A stretch of 64,000 bases of DNA from JACCZX01 sp963801035 (GCA_963801035.1 CAWDDF010000007.1:186001-250000), one strand, 5' to 3'. Positions 43,301 to 53,271 are shown, numbered from the stretch's first letter. A program made the numbers and translations. The notes: generated from the letters alone by a model not told the origin.

Positions 43301-43807
43301 TCAGTTCATCTGTTTCAGCATCGTATCGGCATCGCTGACTTCAAACTTGCCAGGTCCTTCAACGTTCAGACCCTTGACGACACCATCATCTACGAGCATT
43401 GAGAAACGCTGGCTGCGCACCCCCATGCCGCGCGCCGTCAGGTCCAGTTCGAGGCCAAGTTTCTTCGTGTACGCGGCTGATCCATCGGCCATCATCCGGA
43501 CTTTGCCGCCTGTTTTCTGGTCGCGGCCCCATGCGCCCATCACGAAAGGATCATTGACCGACAGACACCACACCTCGTCGACACCCTTGCGTTTGAGCGC
43601 GTCGAGCTGCTGCACATAGCCGGGCACGTGCTTCGCGGAACATGTTGGTGTGAACGCGCCGGGCAAGCCAAAAATCACGATCTTCTTGCCTTTGGTCAGG
43701 TCCTGCACTTTAAAGGTATTGGGACCGAGCGAGCAGCCTTCGGTTTCGGTATCGACGAATTCCTGCAGCTCGCCTTCGGGCAGTTTGTCACCAACTTTGA
43801 TCGTCAT
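43301..43807 (-). CDS. Peroxiredoxin, Prx5 type
   Basis: A 168-residue thiol peroxidase. The peroxidatic cysteine is in the motif GLPGAFTPTCSAKHVPG near residue 57, and a second Cys is in DEVWCLSVND near residue 81. RMMADGSAAYTKKLGLELDL and MGVRSQRFSMLVDDG are typical Prx5 segments. There is no fused glutaredoxin domain. It probably reduces H2O2 and alkyl peroxides with glutathione or glutaredoxin. It lies 25 bases from the start of the Mpo1-like gene. Confidence 0.92.
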   Translation of the reverse strand: MTIKVGDKLPEGELQEFVDTETEGCSLGPNTFKVQDLTKGKKIVIFGLPGAFTPTCSAKHVPGYVQQLDALKRKGVDEVWCLSVNDPFVMGAWGRDQKTGGKVRMMADGSAAYTKKLGLELDLTARGMGVRSQRFSMLVDDGVVKGLNVEGPGKFEVSDADTMLKQMN

Positions 43808-43854
43808 GTTCAGATTCCTGTGATGGTATCGACTAGAAGCGAAAGTCTACCGCG

Positions 43855-44060
43855 CTGGCGCTTTTCTGCACTTGTACTACGCGCGCACGCGCGGCCGCTC
43901 CGAAGGGAGCGCGCCCAGCTAATGTTCGCAGTTCGTCTGGCGCGAACCGCGAATCCCGCATCGAGCTTGCGGGACCACCGCGGCTGCGCCGCGATGTCCG
44001 GCGCCATGCCCCCGGCATGTCGTTCGTCGTTGCGAGTGCACGTGCGACCGCTTGCGTCGC
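43855..44060. repeat. Cluster of GC-rich hairpins between peroxiredoxin and gamma-glutamyltransferase
   Basis: The 268-base interval 43808-44075 holds a series of short inverted repeats: CGCTCC-GAAG-GGAGCG, GTTCG-N7-CGAAC, TCCCGCA-N7-TGCGGGA and CATGCC-CCC-GGCATG. There is no T tract. It may be a cluster of REP-like elements or a structured 3' end of the ggt transcript. Short open frames across it are Arg/Ala-rich and unconvincing. Confidence 0.45.
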
Positions 44061-44075
44061 GTACACGAGCAACGC

Positions 44076-45863
44076 TCAATCGCCGAGCGCTACGCCTTCG
44101 CGCCGCGGATCGGCGCCTCCCGCCCAGCCGACCGAACCGTTCGGCAGTCGCGCTCGCACAATCCCCTGCAACCCGCTTCCCATATCGATCTCGCGCACAT
44201 CATGGCCGCGCGCTTTCAGCGCCTCGGCCATGGTCGGGCCGAACTGGCCTCGCTCCAGCTCGGTTGGTCCGTTGCGCGACCCAAAGTTGGGCAGCGAGAT
44301 GGCCTGTTGGATGTCAAGGTTCCAGTCGAGCACGCCGACCAGCGTCTTGGTCACGTAGCCGATGATCTGAGAGCCGCCGGGTGACCCCACGGTCGCCACC
44401 AGCTGTCCGCTGGCGCGATCGAACACGAGTGCAGGTGCCATCGAGCTGCGGGGACGCTTGCCTGCTTGAACGCGATTGGCAATCGGCACTCCGTCGGCCG
44501 CAGGTGTAAACGAAAAATCGGTCAGCTCATTGTTCAGCAGGAAGCCGCGCACCATCATGCGCGCGCCGAACACATCCTCGATCGTCGTGGTCATCGACAG
44601 CGCGTTGCCGAAGCCATCGACCACCGAGATGTGCGATGTCGCTTCCTTATGCTCAGATGGGTCTTCAGCGGCTGCGGTAGGGGTACCCGGCGGAACCCCA
44701 GGCTTCGCGGTGCCCATGCTGCGATCACCGATCAGTTGCGCGCGCTGCTTCAGATAGTTTGGATCGAGCAGCCCTGCAACATTGACTTTGACGAAGTCGC
44801 TGTCGGCGACATACAGACCGCGATCAGCGAACGCCAGGCGTCCGGCCTCGGAAAACAGATGCACAGCATCGGACGGCAGTTCGAGCTTGGCTGCGGGCCC
44901 CATTGCGCCCGCCGGCGGCGACGCTGCAATGTTGCGCGCCGACAGTATCGCGAGCATCTGCGCAACGGCGATGCCCCCAGAGGAGGGCGGCGGAAAACCG
45001 CAGACACGCCATTGCTTGTAATCCGTGCAGATCGGTTCACGTTGTTTGACTTGATACGCAGCGAAGTCGGCAACAGCTAACCGCCCGGCGTTTTTGTGCG
45101 CACCGACCGCCTTGACGATGTCTGCAGGAATTTCGCCGACATACAAGGCGTTCGGATTTGCCGCAAGCGCCCGGAGCGTTGCCGCCAGCGCCGGATTGCG
45201 CATCATCGTGCCGACCGGCTTAGGTGTGCCGTCTGCGGCGTAAAAATAAGCTGCGGCAGCGGGATCGTTCTTCAAATACTTTTCGCCGGCCAGCTGTGCG
45301 TTCAGACGTGCTGACATCGGAAAGCCCGCATCGGAAAGCCGGATCGCAGGCTCGAACAGTCGCGCCCAGGGCAGTTTTCCGTACTGCTTGTGCGCGACTT
45401 CGAGCATCCTGACCGTGCCAGGCGTGCCGACTGAGCGTCCACCGACGACCGCGTCATAAAACGGCATGGCCTTGCCATCCGGCAGCAAAAACAGCTTTTC
45501 ATCGGCCGCCATCGGCGCGGTTTCGCGACCGTCATAGGCGATAACTTTGCGGCCGTCCCAATGCATCAGAAACGCGCCACCGCCAATCCCCGAGCTTTGC
45601 GGCTCGACCAGCGTCAACACCATCTGGATCGCAATCGCTGCGTCCACTGCGCTGCCCCCGGCGCGCAAAATTTCGCGGCCGGCTTCCGTTGCGAGCGGAT
45701 TGGCCGACGCCGCCATGTGTTTGCTCGCGATGACGCTGTTCAGCCCGACGCGAAACGCCGACGATGCTTCGGGCTGAGACGGCCGATCGCTCGGTGCGGC
45801 GCACGCCAGCAGCAGTGCGGCAGCCGCGATGGGGCATGCATAGCGCATCATTTTCGAACTCAT
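44076..45863 (-). CDS. ggt: Gamma-glutamyltransferase
   Basis: A 595-residue Ntn-hydrolase made as a precursor and cut at a threonine. The nucleophile is in EATSHISVVDGFGNALSM (Thr near residue 405), and the small-subunit glycine loop is TVGSPGGSQIIGYV. The large subunit has the substrate arginine region YDGRETAPMAADEKLF. The N-terminus MMRYACPIAAAALLLACAAP has a lipobox, so the enzyme is probably a periplasm-facing lipoprotein that splits glutathione and gamma-glutamyl amides. AGGAG precedes the ATG. Confidence 0.93.
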   Translation of the reverse strand: MSSKMMRYACPIAAAALLLACAAPSDRPSQPEASSAFRVGLNSVIASKHMAASANPLATEAGREILRAGGSAVDAAIAIQMVLTLVEPQSSGIGGGAFLMHWDGRKVIAYDGRETAPMAADEKLFLLPDGKAMPFYDAVVGGRSVGTPGTVRMLEVAHKQYGKLPWARLFEPAIRLSDAGFPMSARLNAQLAGEKYLKNDPAAAAYFYAADGTPKPVGTMMRNPALAATLRALAANPNALYVGEIPADIVKAVGAHKNAGRLAVADFAAYQVKQREPICTDYKQWRVCGFPPPSSGGIAVAQMLAILSARNIAASPPAGAMGPAAKLELPSDAVHLFSEAGRLAFADRGLYVADSDFVKVNVAGLLDPNYLKQRAQLIGDRSMGTAKPGVPPGTPTAAAEDPSEHKEATSHISVVDGFGNALSMTTTIEDVFGARMMVRGFLLNNELTDFSFTPAADGVPIANRVQAGKRPRSSMAPALVFDRASGQLVATVGSPGGSQIIGYVTKTLVGVLDWNLDIQQAISLPNFGSRNGPTELERGQFGPTMAEALKARGHDVREIDMGSGLQGIVRARLPNGSVGWAGGADPRREGVALGD

Positions 45864-45878
45864 CGTCTCCTCTTACTT

Positions 45879-46643
45879 TTATTTTGGCGGCAGTCGGATT
45901 GCGCCGTCGAGGCGGATCGTTTCTCCGTTGAGCATCACGTTTTCTATCACGTGCTTCGCGAGGGCAGCGTATTCGTCGGGCCTACCGAGCCGCGACGGAT
46001 ACGGTGGCTGTTTGCCGAGAGCATCTTGCACCTCCTGCGGCATGCCTAACAACATCGGCGTCGCGAACAATCCGGGCGCGATCGTTACGCAGCGAATACC
46101 CTGGCGGGCAAGGTCGCGCGCGATGGGCAACGTCATGCCGACCACGCCCCCCTTGGACGCTGCGTAGGCGGCCTGCCCGATCTGCCCGTCGTAGGCCGCA
46201 ACCGATGCAGTGTTGATCAGCACACCACGCTCACCATCGCCGGTAGCGTCCAGCTTCGACATCGCGTCGGCTGCCACGCGGATCATGTTGAAGGTACCGA
46301 TCAGGTTGATGCCGATCACGCGCGCGAAGCTAGGCAAGGCATGCGGACCGTCCTTGCCGACGGTTTTCTCGCCGATCGCGACGCCGGCACAGTTGATCAG
46401 CCCTCGAAGGGGGCCTAGCGCGCTCGCGGCTTCTACCGCGGCCTGAGCATCCCGCTCGCTCGTGACATCGCAGCGTATGAAGCGCGCTGTGGCGCCAAGC
46501 TCGCGCGCCATTGAGTCGCCTTTGTCGGCTTGAACGTCGGCGATGACGACCTGGCCCCCATTGGCAGCGATCATCTGCGATACGGCGCCGCCGAGCCCGG
46601 AGGCGCCGCCGGTGACGATGAAAACGTTTTTGTCGATCTGCAT
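45879..46643 (-). CDS. Short-chain dehydrogenase, 3-hydroxyacyl-CoA dehydrogenase type II-like
   Basis: A 254-residue SDR. NAD motif VTGGASGLGGAVSQMI, acidic cofactor residue in VVIADVQADKG (NAD preference), NCAGVAIGEK, and the catalytic Ser-Tyr-Lys set NTASVAAYDGQIGQAAYAASK. The pattern SVAAYDGQIGQAAYAASKGG is the one seen in HSD17B10-type 2-methyl-3-hydroxyacyl-CoA dehydrogenases. It may work in branched-chain amino acid or fatty acid breakdown. It follows ggt in order on the strand but has its own ribosome site; no functional link is evident. Confidence 0.85.
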   Translation of the reverse strand: MQIDKNVFIVTGGASGLGGAVSQMIAANGGQVVIADVQADKGDSMARELGATARFIRCDVTSERDAQAAVEAASALGPLRGLINCAGVAIGEKTVGKDGPHALPSFARVIGINLIGTFNMIRVAADAMSKLDATGDGERGVLINTASVAAYDGQIGQAAYAASKGGVVGMTLPIARDLARQGIRCVTIAPGLFATPMLLGMPQEVQDALGKQPPYPSRLGRPDEYAALAKHVIENVMLNGETIRLDGAIRLPPK

Positions 46644-46685
46644 GAATCCCCCGAGCCAGCGGAGGATTCTAGAGTCAGGCCGCGA

Positions 46686-47129
46686 TCAGCGGAACGTGCA
46701 GCGTGCGAACAGCCAAAGCGTCCCGTTAATGTTGCCGTCGCCGTTCGATTTGGTGCGTGCCCGCACCATCGGCAACTGACACTTGTCGGTGTCGAAGCCC
46801 GCAGAGTTCATAAATCCCCGCATTGTTTCGGACGGAATGCCGACGTGAAACTTCGGACGTGTGTACTGGCCGGTGCTTGTGGCGCGCGGTTCTTCCAACT
46901 GAATTGCGGAGCCGAGCCAACTTGAAGTGGAAGCCGTGAACGATCGCGATGTTGTGGCGGGTAGAGACAGCGCCGACGCAGTGGAGGCTGAGCGCTGATG
47001 TCCGGGCAACGCTGCTTCGGGCAACACGTCGAGTCTTAACTGCGCTGCGCTCGGCGGAGCGGCAGCAGCGAGCAACAGACCGAGGATCGGTCCGAGCATC
47101 GAGAGCAACGGTGTTCGGCTGGGCGACAC
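46686..47129 (-). CDS. Small secreted protein of unknown function
   Basis: A 147-residue protein with a signal peptide (MLGPILGLLLAAAAPPSAAQ region) and a low-complexity Ser/Thr/Ala linker. The C-terminal part has two cysteines (DTDKCQLPMV and FARCTFR) that could form one disulphide. GTG 47129 is chosen because an AAAGGA site lies six bases upstream; ATG 47099 is an alternative. I do not recognise a family. It lies alone between an SDR gene and the broken GNAT gene. Confidence 0.5.
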   Translation of the reverse strand: MSPSRTPLLSMLGPILGLLLAAAAPPSAAQLRLDVLPEAALPGHQRSASTASALSLPATTSRSFTASTSSWLGSAIQLEEPRATSTGQYTRPKFHVGIPSETMRGFMNSAGFDTDKCQLPMVRARTKSNGDGNINGTLWLFARCTFR

Positions 47130-47318
47130 GTAAATCCTTTTTCGATCTAAACGTTCGTGTTCCAGTAGCGACAATCTGACTCTTTTGAGACGCGTTTGCA
47201 AGTGGCCAGTTGGATGACTATAGCGGGTGACGAGCGAGCAAATAACGCGCCAGCAGTATTAGTGAATTCAAGAAGTGAGTGCGTCCGAACGAATGAACAC
47301 CGTCGCGCGCCAGCGCGG

Positions 47319-47838
47319 CTAAGGCAATGGCGATGTATCGCCGGCACCGAGTGGGCGCTGCATGATGACCACGTCGACCCATCGGTCGAACTTGCGTCCG
47401 ACCGACGTCGAGCACGCCGACATATGAAAAACCGCACGCGCGATGCGCGCCGATCGACGCCGCGTTCTGCGAATCGCCAATCACCGCCAGCATCTGGCGC
47501 TTACCGAGCGCAGTGCATGCGTCGATGACGCCATTGAGCAATGCCTGGCCAATCCCGAGTCCGACCGCATCTTGGGCGACGTAGATCGAGTCTTCGACAG
47601 TGCTGCGGTACGCCGCGCGCGGGCGAAACTCGCTGGCGTAGCCGTAGCCAGTGATCCGGCCCTCGTCTTCGGCGACCAAATACGGTAGGCCAGTCTGCAC
47701 AATCCTTGCATGACGAGTCCGCATCTCCGGCACGTCGGGCGGCTCGGTCTCGAAAGTGCCGAGACCGGTCGCGACGTGATGCGCATAGATCGCCTGAATC
47801 GCCGGCAGATCGTCCTCAACGGCCGGACGTATTCGCAT
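47319..47838 (-). pseudogene. GNAT N-acetyltransferase (phosphinothricin acetyltransferase-like), frame broken
   Basis: The N-terminal part, from ATG 47838, reads MRIRPAVEDDLPAIQAIYAHHV and includes the acetyl-CoA loop GLGIGQALLNGVIDA, as in PAT/RimI-like enzymes. After GFSYVGVL the natural continuation SVGRKFDRWVDVVIMQRPL and a stop at 47319 lie in another frame; removing one base near 47410-47420 restores it. Without repair the frame runs on to 47218 with a meaningless tail. It is a fresh mutation or consensus error. The 3' end of the gene and hppA start on either side are unaffected. Confidence 0.75.
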
Positions 47839-47851
47839 CGCCAGGTTGCGT

Positions 47852-50010
47852 TTACTTGGCTGGCAGCACGATGGGCGCGGGCGCCGCCGACGGCGCGACC
47901 TGCGTCGTCGGCACAACGGCGGGTGCTGCGTTGCCAGTTACCGGGCGACCACCGTACACACTGGCGATGATAGGAACGATCAGCAACGCGACGATGTTGA
48001 TGATCTTGATCAGTGGATTGACGGCAGGACCGGCGGTGTCCTTATATGGATCGCCTACCGTGTCGCCGGTCACGGCCGCTTTGTGTGCGTCCGAGCCCTT
48101 GCCGCCGTGGTGTCCTTCTTCGATGTACTTTTTGGCGTTGTCCCACGCGCCGCCGCCGGTCGTCATCGAGATCGCGACGAACAGCCCGGTAATGATCGTG
48201 CCCATTAGTACTCCGCCAAGCGCCGCAGGCCCAAGCAACAGCCCGACGAGAATCGGCACCAGCACGGGCAACAGCGACGGGATCATCATCTCTTTGATCG
48301 CCGACGTCGTCAGCATGTCGACCGCGCGGCTGTAGTCCGGCTTGGCGGTGCCTTCCATGATGCCTTTGATATCGCGAAACTGCCGTCGCACTTCTTGCAC
48401 CACCGCACCGGCTGCGCGTCCGACCGCCTCCATCGCCATCGCACCGAACAGAAACGGGATCAAGACCGCCGATGAACAGGCCGACGATGACGTTCGGATC
48501 GGATAACTCGAACGTGATGTTCAGTCCCGGCTGCGGCGAGCCCACCGGTGTAGTCGGCAAACAGCACAAGCGCTGCGAGCGCGGCGGATCCAATCGCGTA
48601 GCCCTTGGTCACGGCCTTCGTCGTGTTGCCCACCGCATCGAGCGGATCGGTCACGTCACGAACTTCTTTCGGCAAGCCCGCCATCTCGGCAATGCCGCCG
48701 GCATTGTCGGTAATCGGCCCATAGGCATCGAGCGCAACGATGATGCCGGTCATCGAAAGCATCGACGTTGCCGCCACGGCGATCCCGTACAGCCCCGCCA
48801 GCCAGTACGAAGTCAAAATGGCAACGCAAATCGCAATCACGGGCCAGGCACATGACTTCATCGAAACCGCGAGGCCCGCGATGATGTTGGTTGCATGCCC
48901 GGTCGTTGACGCCTGCGCGACATACCTGACGGGCTTGAACTGAGTGCCCGTGTAGTACTCGGTGATGTAAACCAGTGCTGCGGTCAACACGAGACCAACG
49001 ACCGCGCACAAGTACAAGCTCATCACGGTGACCTTGGACGAGACAGCGGTCGCAACCACCGGTCCGAGGATCCATTGTGTGACGGGCCAGAACAGCACGA
49101 GAGAAATTGCGCCTGCGACCAGCAGTCCGCGGTAAAGCGCGTTCATGATCTTGCCGCCGGGGCGCGCCTTGACGAACATGCAGCCGACGATTGACGCCAG
49201 GATCGAAACGCCTGAAATGACCAGCGGGTACACGATGCCGGCGTCACCGGCGCCGCGAAACACGAACCCGCCAACGAGCATCGTCGCAATTACCGTCACT
49301 GCAAATGTTTCGAACAGATCCGCCGCCATGCCGGCGCAGTCACCGACGTTGTCGCCGACGTTGTCGGCGATCACCGCGGGGTTGCGTGGATCATCTTCAG
49401 GTATTCCCGCCTCAACTTTTCCGACCAGATCGGCGCCGACGTCTGCACCCTTGGTGAATATGCCCCCGCCCAGACGCGCGAAGATCGAAATCAGCGACGC
49501 GCCAAAAGCAAATCCAATCATCGGGTGCAGCAGCTCACGCACGCTGGCCGCAGCGTGCGTCGAGCGCAGGACCCAGTAAAAACCGGCAACCCCGATCAGG
49601 CCCAGTCCGACTACCAGCAGCCCTGTGATCGCACCGCCGCGGAATGCGACGTTCAAGGCCGGATTCAAACCAAGTGTGGCGGCTTGCGCAGTGCGTACGT
49701 TGGCGCGCACCGATACGTTCATTCCGACGTAACCCGCCGCGCCCGACAGGACGGCACCGAGCACGAAGCCGATCGCCGTCCAGATGCCGAGCTGAGGCAC
49801 GATCGCAATGATGACCGCGAGCACCACCCCCACGATTGCGATCGTTCGATACTGGCGATTCAAATACGCCTGCGCGCCTTGTTGTATCGCGGCCGCGATC
49901 TCCTGCATTCGAGCATTGCCCGCGGGCTGCTTCAGAATCCACGAAATGGACCACACGCCAAAGACCACGGCTGCAAAGCCGCAGGCAAGTGCGAGTGCCA
50001 ATCCAGACAT
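47852..50010 (-). pseudogene. hppA: H+-translocating membrane pyrophosphatase, frame broken twice
   Basis: A membrane pump with about sixteen helices driven by PPi. The long N-terminal part has GGGIFTKGADVGADLVGK, the PPi site DNVGDNVGDCAGMAADLFET and GNTTKAVTKG; the Lys in GNTTK marks the K+-independent H+ pump class. The last third is in two further frames: NITFELSDPNVIVGLFIGG (about 48475-48530) and IPFLFGAMAMEAVG on to a stop at 47852. Removing one base near 48528 and one near 48467 restores the whole protein. Two hits within about 65 bases suggest a local consensus problem. ATG 50010 has an AGGAGA site. Confidence 0.88.
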
Positions 50011-50089
50011 GCTGTTCTCCTAGTTGTGAATGTGAAAAGTTATTTCTTCAGTGCAGTTGCACCTGCGTAGGACAAGTCGGCGACTTCTT

Positions 50090-50743
50090 TCAGGACAATG
50101 CATCGAAGATCCGCCCTTTAACCTCGTCGACGCTTCCTACCCCCGAAATGCGGCGGTACTCGGGTGCTTCCGCGTTACCGCTTGCGGCCAGGTTGGAGTA
50201 GTAATTCACCAGTGCGCTTGTTTGGTCGCGGTACACAGCGAGCCGCTTGCGCACTGTGTCTTCCTTGTCGTCGTCGCGTTGGATCAGCGGCTCTCCGGTC
50301 ACATCGTCCCTGCCCTCGACCCTCGGGGGATTGAACTTCACGTGATACACGCGCCCGCTCGGCGCGTGAACTCTGCGGCCGCTCATGCGCTCGATGATGT
50401 CGCTGTGCGGAACGTCGATCTCGAGCACGTAATCCAGCTTGACGCCGGCATCCTTCATCGCCTCGGCCTGCGGGATCGTGCGCGGAAAACCGTCAAACAG
50501 ATACCCACTTGCCGTATCCGGCGCGCGCAGGCGGTCCTTGACCAGCCCCACGATAACGTCGTCCGAGACCAGAGCGCCGGTGTCCATCACTTTCTTAGCC
50601 GCCAGGCCCAACGGAGTGCCGGCGGCGATTGCCGCGCGCAACATGTCTCCGGTTGAGATCTGTGGAATTTTGTAATGCTCCTTGATGAACGCGGCTTGCG
50701 TGCCTTTGCCCGCACCGGGCGGGCCGAGCAGTATTAGTCGCAT
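50090..50743 (-). CDS. adk: Adenylate kinase
   Basis: A 217-residue enzyme that balances AMP, ADP and ATP. P-loop GPPGAGKGTQAAFIKEHY, AMP-binding QISTGDMLRAAI, and FDGFPRTIPQAEAM are intact. The long LID domain reads RRVHAPSGRVYHVKFNPP and lacks the four-Cys zinc site, which is normal for proteobacteria. It belongs to the lpxK-trm112-kdsB-adk block of this group, but here a binding-protein gene is inserted between it and kdsB. Confidence 0.96.
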   Translation of the reverse strand: MRLILLGPPGAGKGTQAAFIKEHYKIPQISTGDMLRAAIAAGTPLGLAAKKVMDTGALVSDDVIVGLVKDRLRAPDTASGYLFDGFPRTIPQAEAMKDAGVKLDYVLEIDVPHSDIIERMSGRRVHAPSGRVYHVKFNPPRVEGRDDVTGEPLIQRDDDKEDTVRKRLAVYRDQTSALVNYYSNLAASGNAEAPEYRRISGVGSVDEVKGRIFDALS

Positions 50744-50832
50744 CTTCGTCTCCGACGTCTCTTTTAGTTATGTGCGACCGCTGCAGTCTCGACAAAGCAG
50801 CGCGCGAGTTTACCCAAATGGACTTACGCAAC

Positions 50833-50856
50833 AAAAAGGGCCGGCGAGCCGGCCCT
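50833..50856 (-). terminator. Rho-independent terminator after the peptide-type binding protein gene
   Basis: On the minus strand AGGGCCGGC-TC-GCCGGCCCT is followed by TTTTTG. It lies within 45 bases of the upstream gene's stop, so it ends the transcript that contains the binding-protein gene and isolates adk. Confidence 0.8.
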
Positions 50857-50874
50857 CTGTGATGCTGCGAACAT

Positions 50875-52467
50875 CTACTCGTTGCTGCCGATCGTGACCG
50901 ATTCCATATTGAGTGCATTGTCGGGCCGGTGCACGACCGTGACGTTGCTGCGCATTGCCCACGGAATCATCTGCCGGTGCAGAGGCACATGGTGTACCTG
51001 CGAGTTGTGCTCGGCGATCGCCTGCCGGATCATGTCGCGTCGCTTCTCCGGATTCGACTCGACCGCCGCGCTATCGATCAGCGCATCGAGCTTTGGATTG
51101 ACGTACCGCCCATAGTTGAACGAGCCATTGCCGCTCTTGTCATCCTTCGAGCGCAGAACCGGCGATAGCATCGTCTGGGCGTCGGTAATTGCACCGCCCC
51201 AGCCGAGCATGTACATGCTGGTGTCATACTTCTCGAGCTTCGGAAAATAGGTGGCGCGTGGCTGTGTGTTGACCTTGGTGTTGATGCCGACCTTGGCCAG
51301 CATCGACGCTACGGCGATGCATATCTCCTCGTCATTGACATAGCGATTGTTCGGACAATCCAGCGTCACTTCGAACCCGTTTGCATAGCCCGCTTCGGCG
51401 AGCAGCTGCTTCGAGCGGTTGGTGTCGTACGCGAGCCGCTTTTCGGCGTCGGGATTCGACGCAGTGATCGACGGCGTAATGCCGCCTGTGGGAAGGGCCG
51501 AGCCGCGCATGATTCGTGACTTGATCGCCTCGATATCGATCGCGTGGTAAACGGCCTGACGCACGCGAACATCCTTGAACGGGTTCTTCCCCTTGACGTT
51601 GGAGTAAAGCAGCTCGTCACGCGTTTGGTCGAAGCCGAAAAAGATGACGCGGTTCTCCGGGCCTCGCACGATCTTGGTGCCCTTGTTCTCTTCGATTCGA
51701 CGGACGTCCTGCGGCGGCGGGTCGAGGATGAAATCGACCTGGCCCGACAGCAGCGCGGCGGTGCGCGTCGGGTCGGCGCTGACCTGCGTGTACATCACTT
51801 CGGTGACGTTGCCCGGAGCGCGACCGTCTTTGACGCCCCACCAATCTGGGTTACGCCTTAAGACCGTCTTGATTCCAGGCTCGCGTGAGACCAGCATCCA
51901 CGCACCGGTGCCGTTGGCATTGCGGGACGCGAATGTTTCTTCCTTGGCCTTGAAATCGAGCGGCCGCTCGACCTTGTTCTTCGTCGCCCACGCTTTGCTC
52001 ATGATGTAGATCAAGGTCGCATGTTCGAGCGTGATCGGATTGGGCCTGTCCTGCACAAACTCCACCGTGAAGTCGTCGATCTTGCGCGGCTTGCCGACCG
52101 GAATCGCATACTGGCGCAGCTGCGAGTTCGGATGGCTTGCGCGCTCGTACGAAAAAACAATGTCGTCGGCGGTAAACGGCGAGCCGTCGTGAAACTTCAC
52201 GCCCTGGCGCAACGTGAACCTCCAGGTCGTCGGATTCACCTGTTGCCAGCTGGTCGCAAGCCCGGGAATAAGCTTCAGCGTGTTGTCGCGCATCACGAGC
52301 GTGTCGTGCACAGACTGCGAAAACATGTTGGTCAGGCCTTCGTTCTGCGAGAACGGGTCGGCGGTCTGCGGATCACCCTGTGACGCCCAGCGCAGTGTCT
52401 TGCCGTCGGCCGCGCTGACCGTTAACGCAGCAGCCATAGCAAAAATTGCAAGATGGCGTTTGATCAT
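50875..52467 (-). CDS. Peptide/nickel-type ABC transporter substrate-binding protein (SBP_bac_5)
   Basis: A 530-residue secreted binding protein. A signal peptide (residues 1-20, HLAIFAMAAALTVSAADG) is followed by the family start LRWASQGDPQTADPF, then FTLRQGVKFHDGSPFTADDIVFSYER, the cluster DVRVRQAVYHAIDIEAIK and the C-terminal HVPLHRQMIPWAM. It fits the DppA/OppA family, with no lipobox. No permease or ATPase genes are adjacent. It is inserted in the otherwise conserved kdsB-adk neighbourhood. Ligand unknown: peptides, nickel complexes or opine-like compounds are possible. Confidence 0.87.
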   Translation of the reverse strand: MIKRHLAIFAMAAALTVSAADGKTLRWASQGDPQTADPFSQNEGLTNMFSQSVHDTLVMRDNTLKLIPGLATSWQQVNPTTWRFTLRQGVKFHDGSPFTADDIVFSYERASHPNSQLRQYAIPVGKPRKIDDFTVEFVQDRPNPITLEHATLIYIMSKAWATKNKVERPLDFKAKEETFASRNANGTGAWMLVSREPGIKTVLRRNPDWWGVKDGRAPGNVTEVMYTQVSADPTRTAALLSGQVDFILDPPPQDVRRIEENKGTKIVRGPENRVIFFGFDQTRDELLYSNVKGKNPFKDVRVRQAVYHAIDIEAIKSRIMRGSALPTGGITPSITASNPDAEKRLAYDTNRSKQLLAEAGYANGFEVTLDCPNNRYVNDEEICIAVASMLAKVGINTKVNTQPRATYFPKLEKYDTSMYMLGWGGAITDAQTMLSPVLRSKDDKSGNGSFNYGRYVNPKLDALIDSAAVESNPEKRRDMIRQAIAEHNSQVHHVPLHRQMIPWAMRSNVTVVHRPDNALNMESVTIGSNE

Positions 52468-52506
52468 GAAGACCTCCCGAAGAATCTCAAACGAGTGTCG
52501 ATGAGT

Positions 52507-53266
52507 TTAGTCCGGGATCAGCGCCCGTACGCGCCGCAAGTCATCCGGCGTATCGACGCCCGGCGGTAACGCAGAATCGAGCTGCAACACGGCAATTCCA
52601 ATCCCTTGCGTCAACGCGCGCAGCTGCTCGAGCTTTTCATGCTCCTCGAGTGCCGAGCGCGGTAGCGCTGGAAAGCGCGCCAGGAACGCAGCGCGATAGG
52701 CATAGAGTCCGACATGGCGAAACGCGGGCAGTCCGGCGGGCAATACGTCACGCTTTTCCGCAAAGCCGTCGCGGGACCAGGGAATCGGAGCGCGTGAAAA
52801 CATCAGTGCGCGTCCGTCGACGTTTACGACGACCTTGACGACGTCGGGACTGAAGAACTCGATTCGCGTCGACGATCCGATGCGCGGCGGTCGCAATCTC
52901 GCAGTCAATGCTCGAGTGCAGCAACTGGGCAACATCGCGCACGATCGCAGGCGGCAACAGCGGCTCGTCCGCCTGTACGTTGACAACGATCGTCTGTGGA
53001 GCGAGCGCCAAAAGGCGCGCGGCCTCTGCCAGTCGATCCGTACCGCTCTGGTGCGACTTCGATGTCAGCAGCGCATCGATGCCGTGCGCGCCGCAAGCGG
53101 CAACGATTTCACCATCGTCAGCCGCCACGATGACGCGCGCCGCGCCGCTTTTTTTCGCGTTGCGCGCAACTCGAACCACCATGGGTACGCCGCCGAGATC
53201 GGCCAGCGGTTTGTTGGGCAGCCGAGTGGAAGCCAGCCGCGCTGGCACGATGACAACGAATTCCAC
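52507..53266 (-). pseudogene. kdsB: 3-deoxy-manno-octulosonate cytidylyltransferase, frame broken once
   Basis: CMP-KDO synthetase, needed to activate KDO for lipopolysaccharide. The first two thirds (from GTG 53266) have VIVPARLASTRLPNKPLADL, KSHQSGTDRLAEA and VVNVQADEPLLP; the rest, EFFSPDVVKVVVNVDGRALMFSRAPIP and HVGLYAYRAAFLARF, is in another frame. Removing one base near 52865 joins them as D-A-N-E-F-F-S. The enzyme is essential in most Gram-negatives, so an error in the consensus is more likely than true loss. It starts five bases after the Trm112-like gene. Confidence 0.88.
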
Positions 53267-53271
53267 GCGAA

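Noticed and set aside
43810..44079. Small minus-strand frames between peroxiredoxin and ggt
   Set aside because: They are coded by the palindromic cluster and show no recognisable protein.
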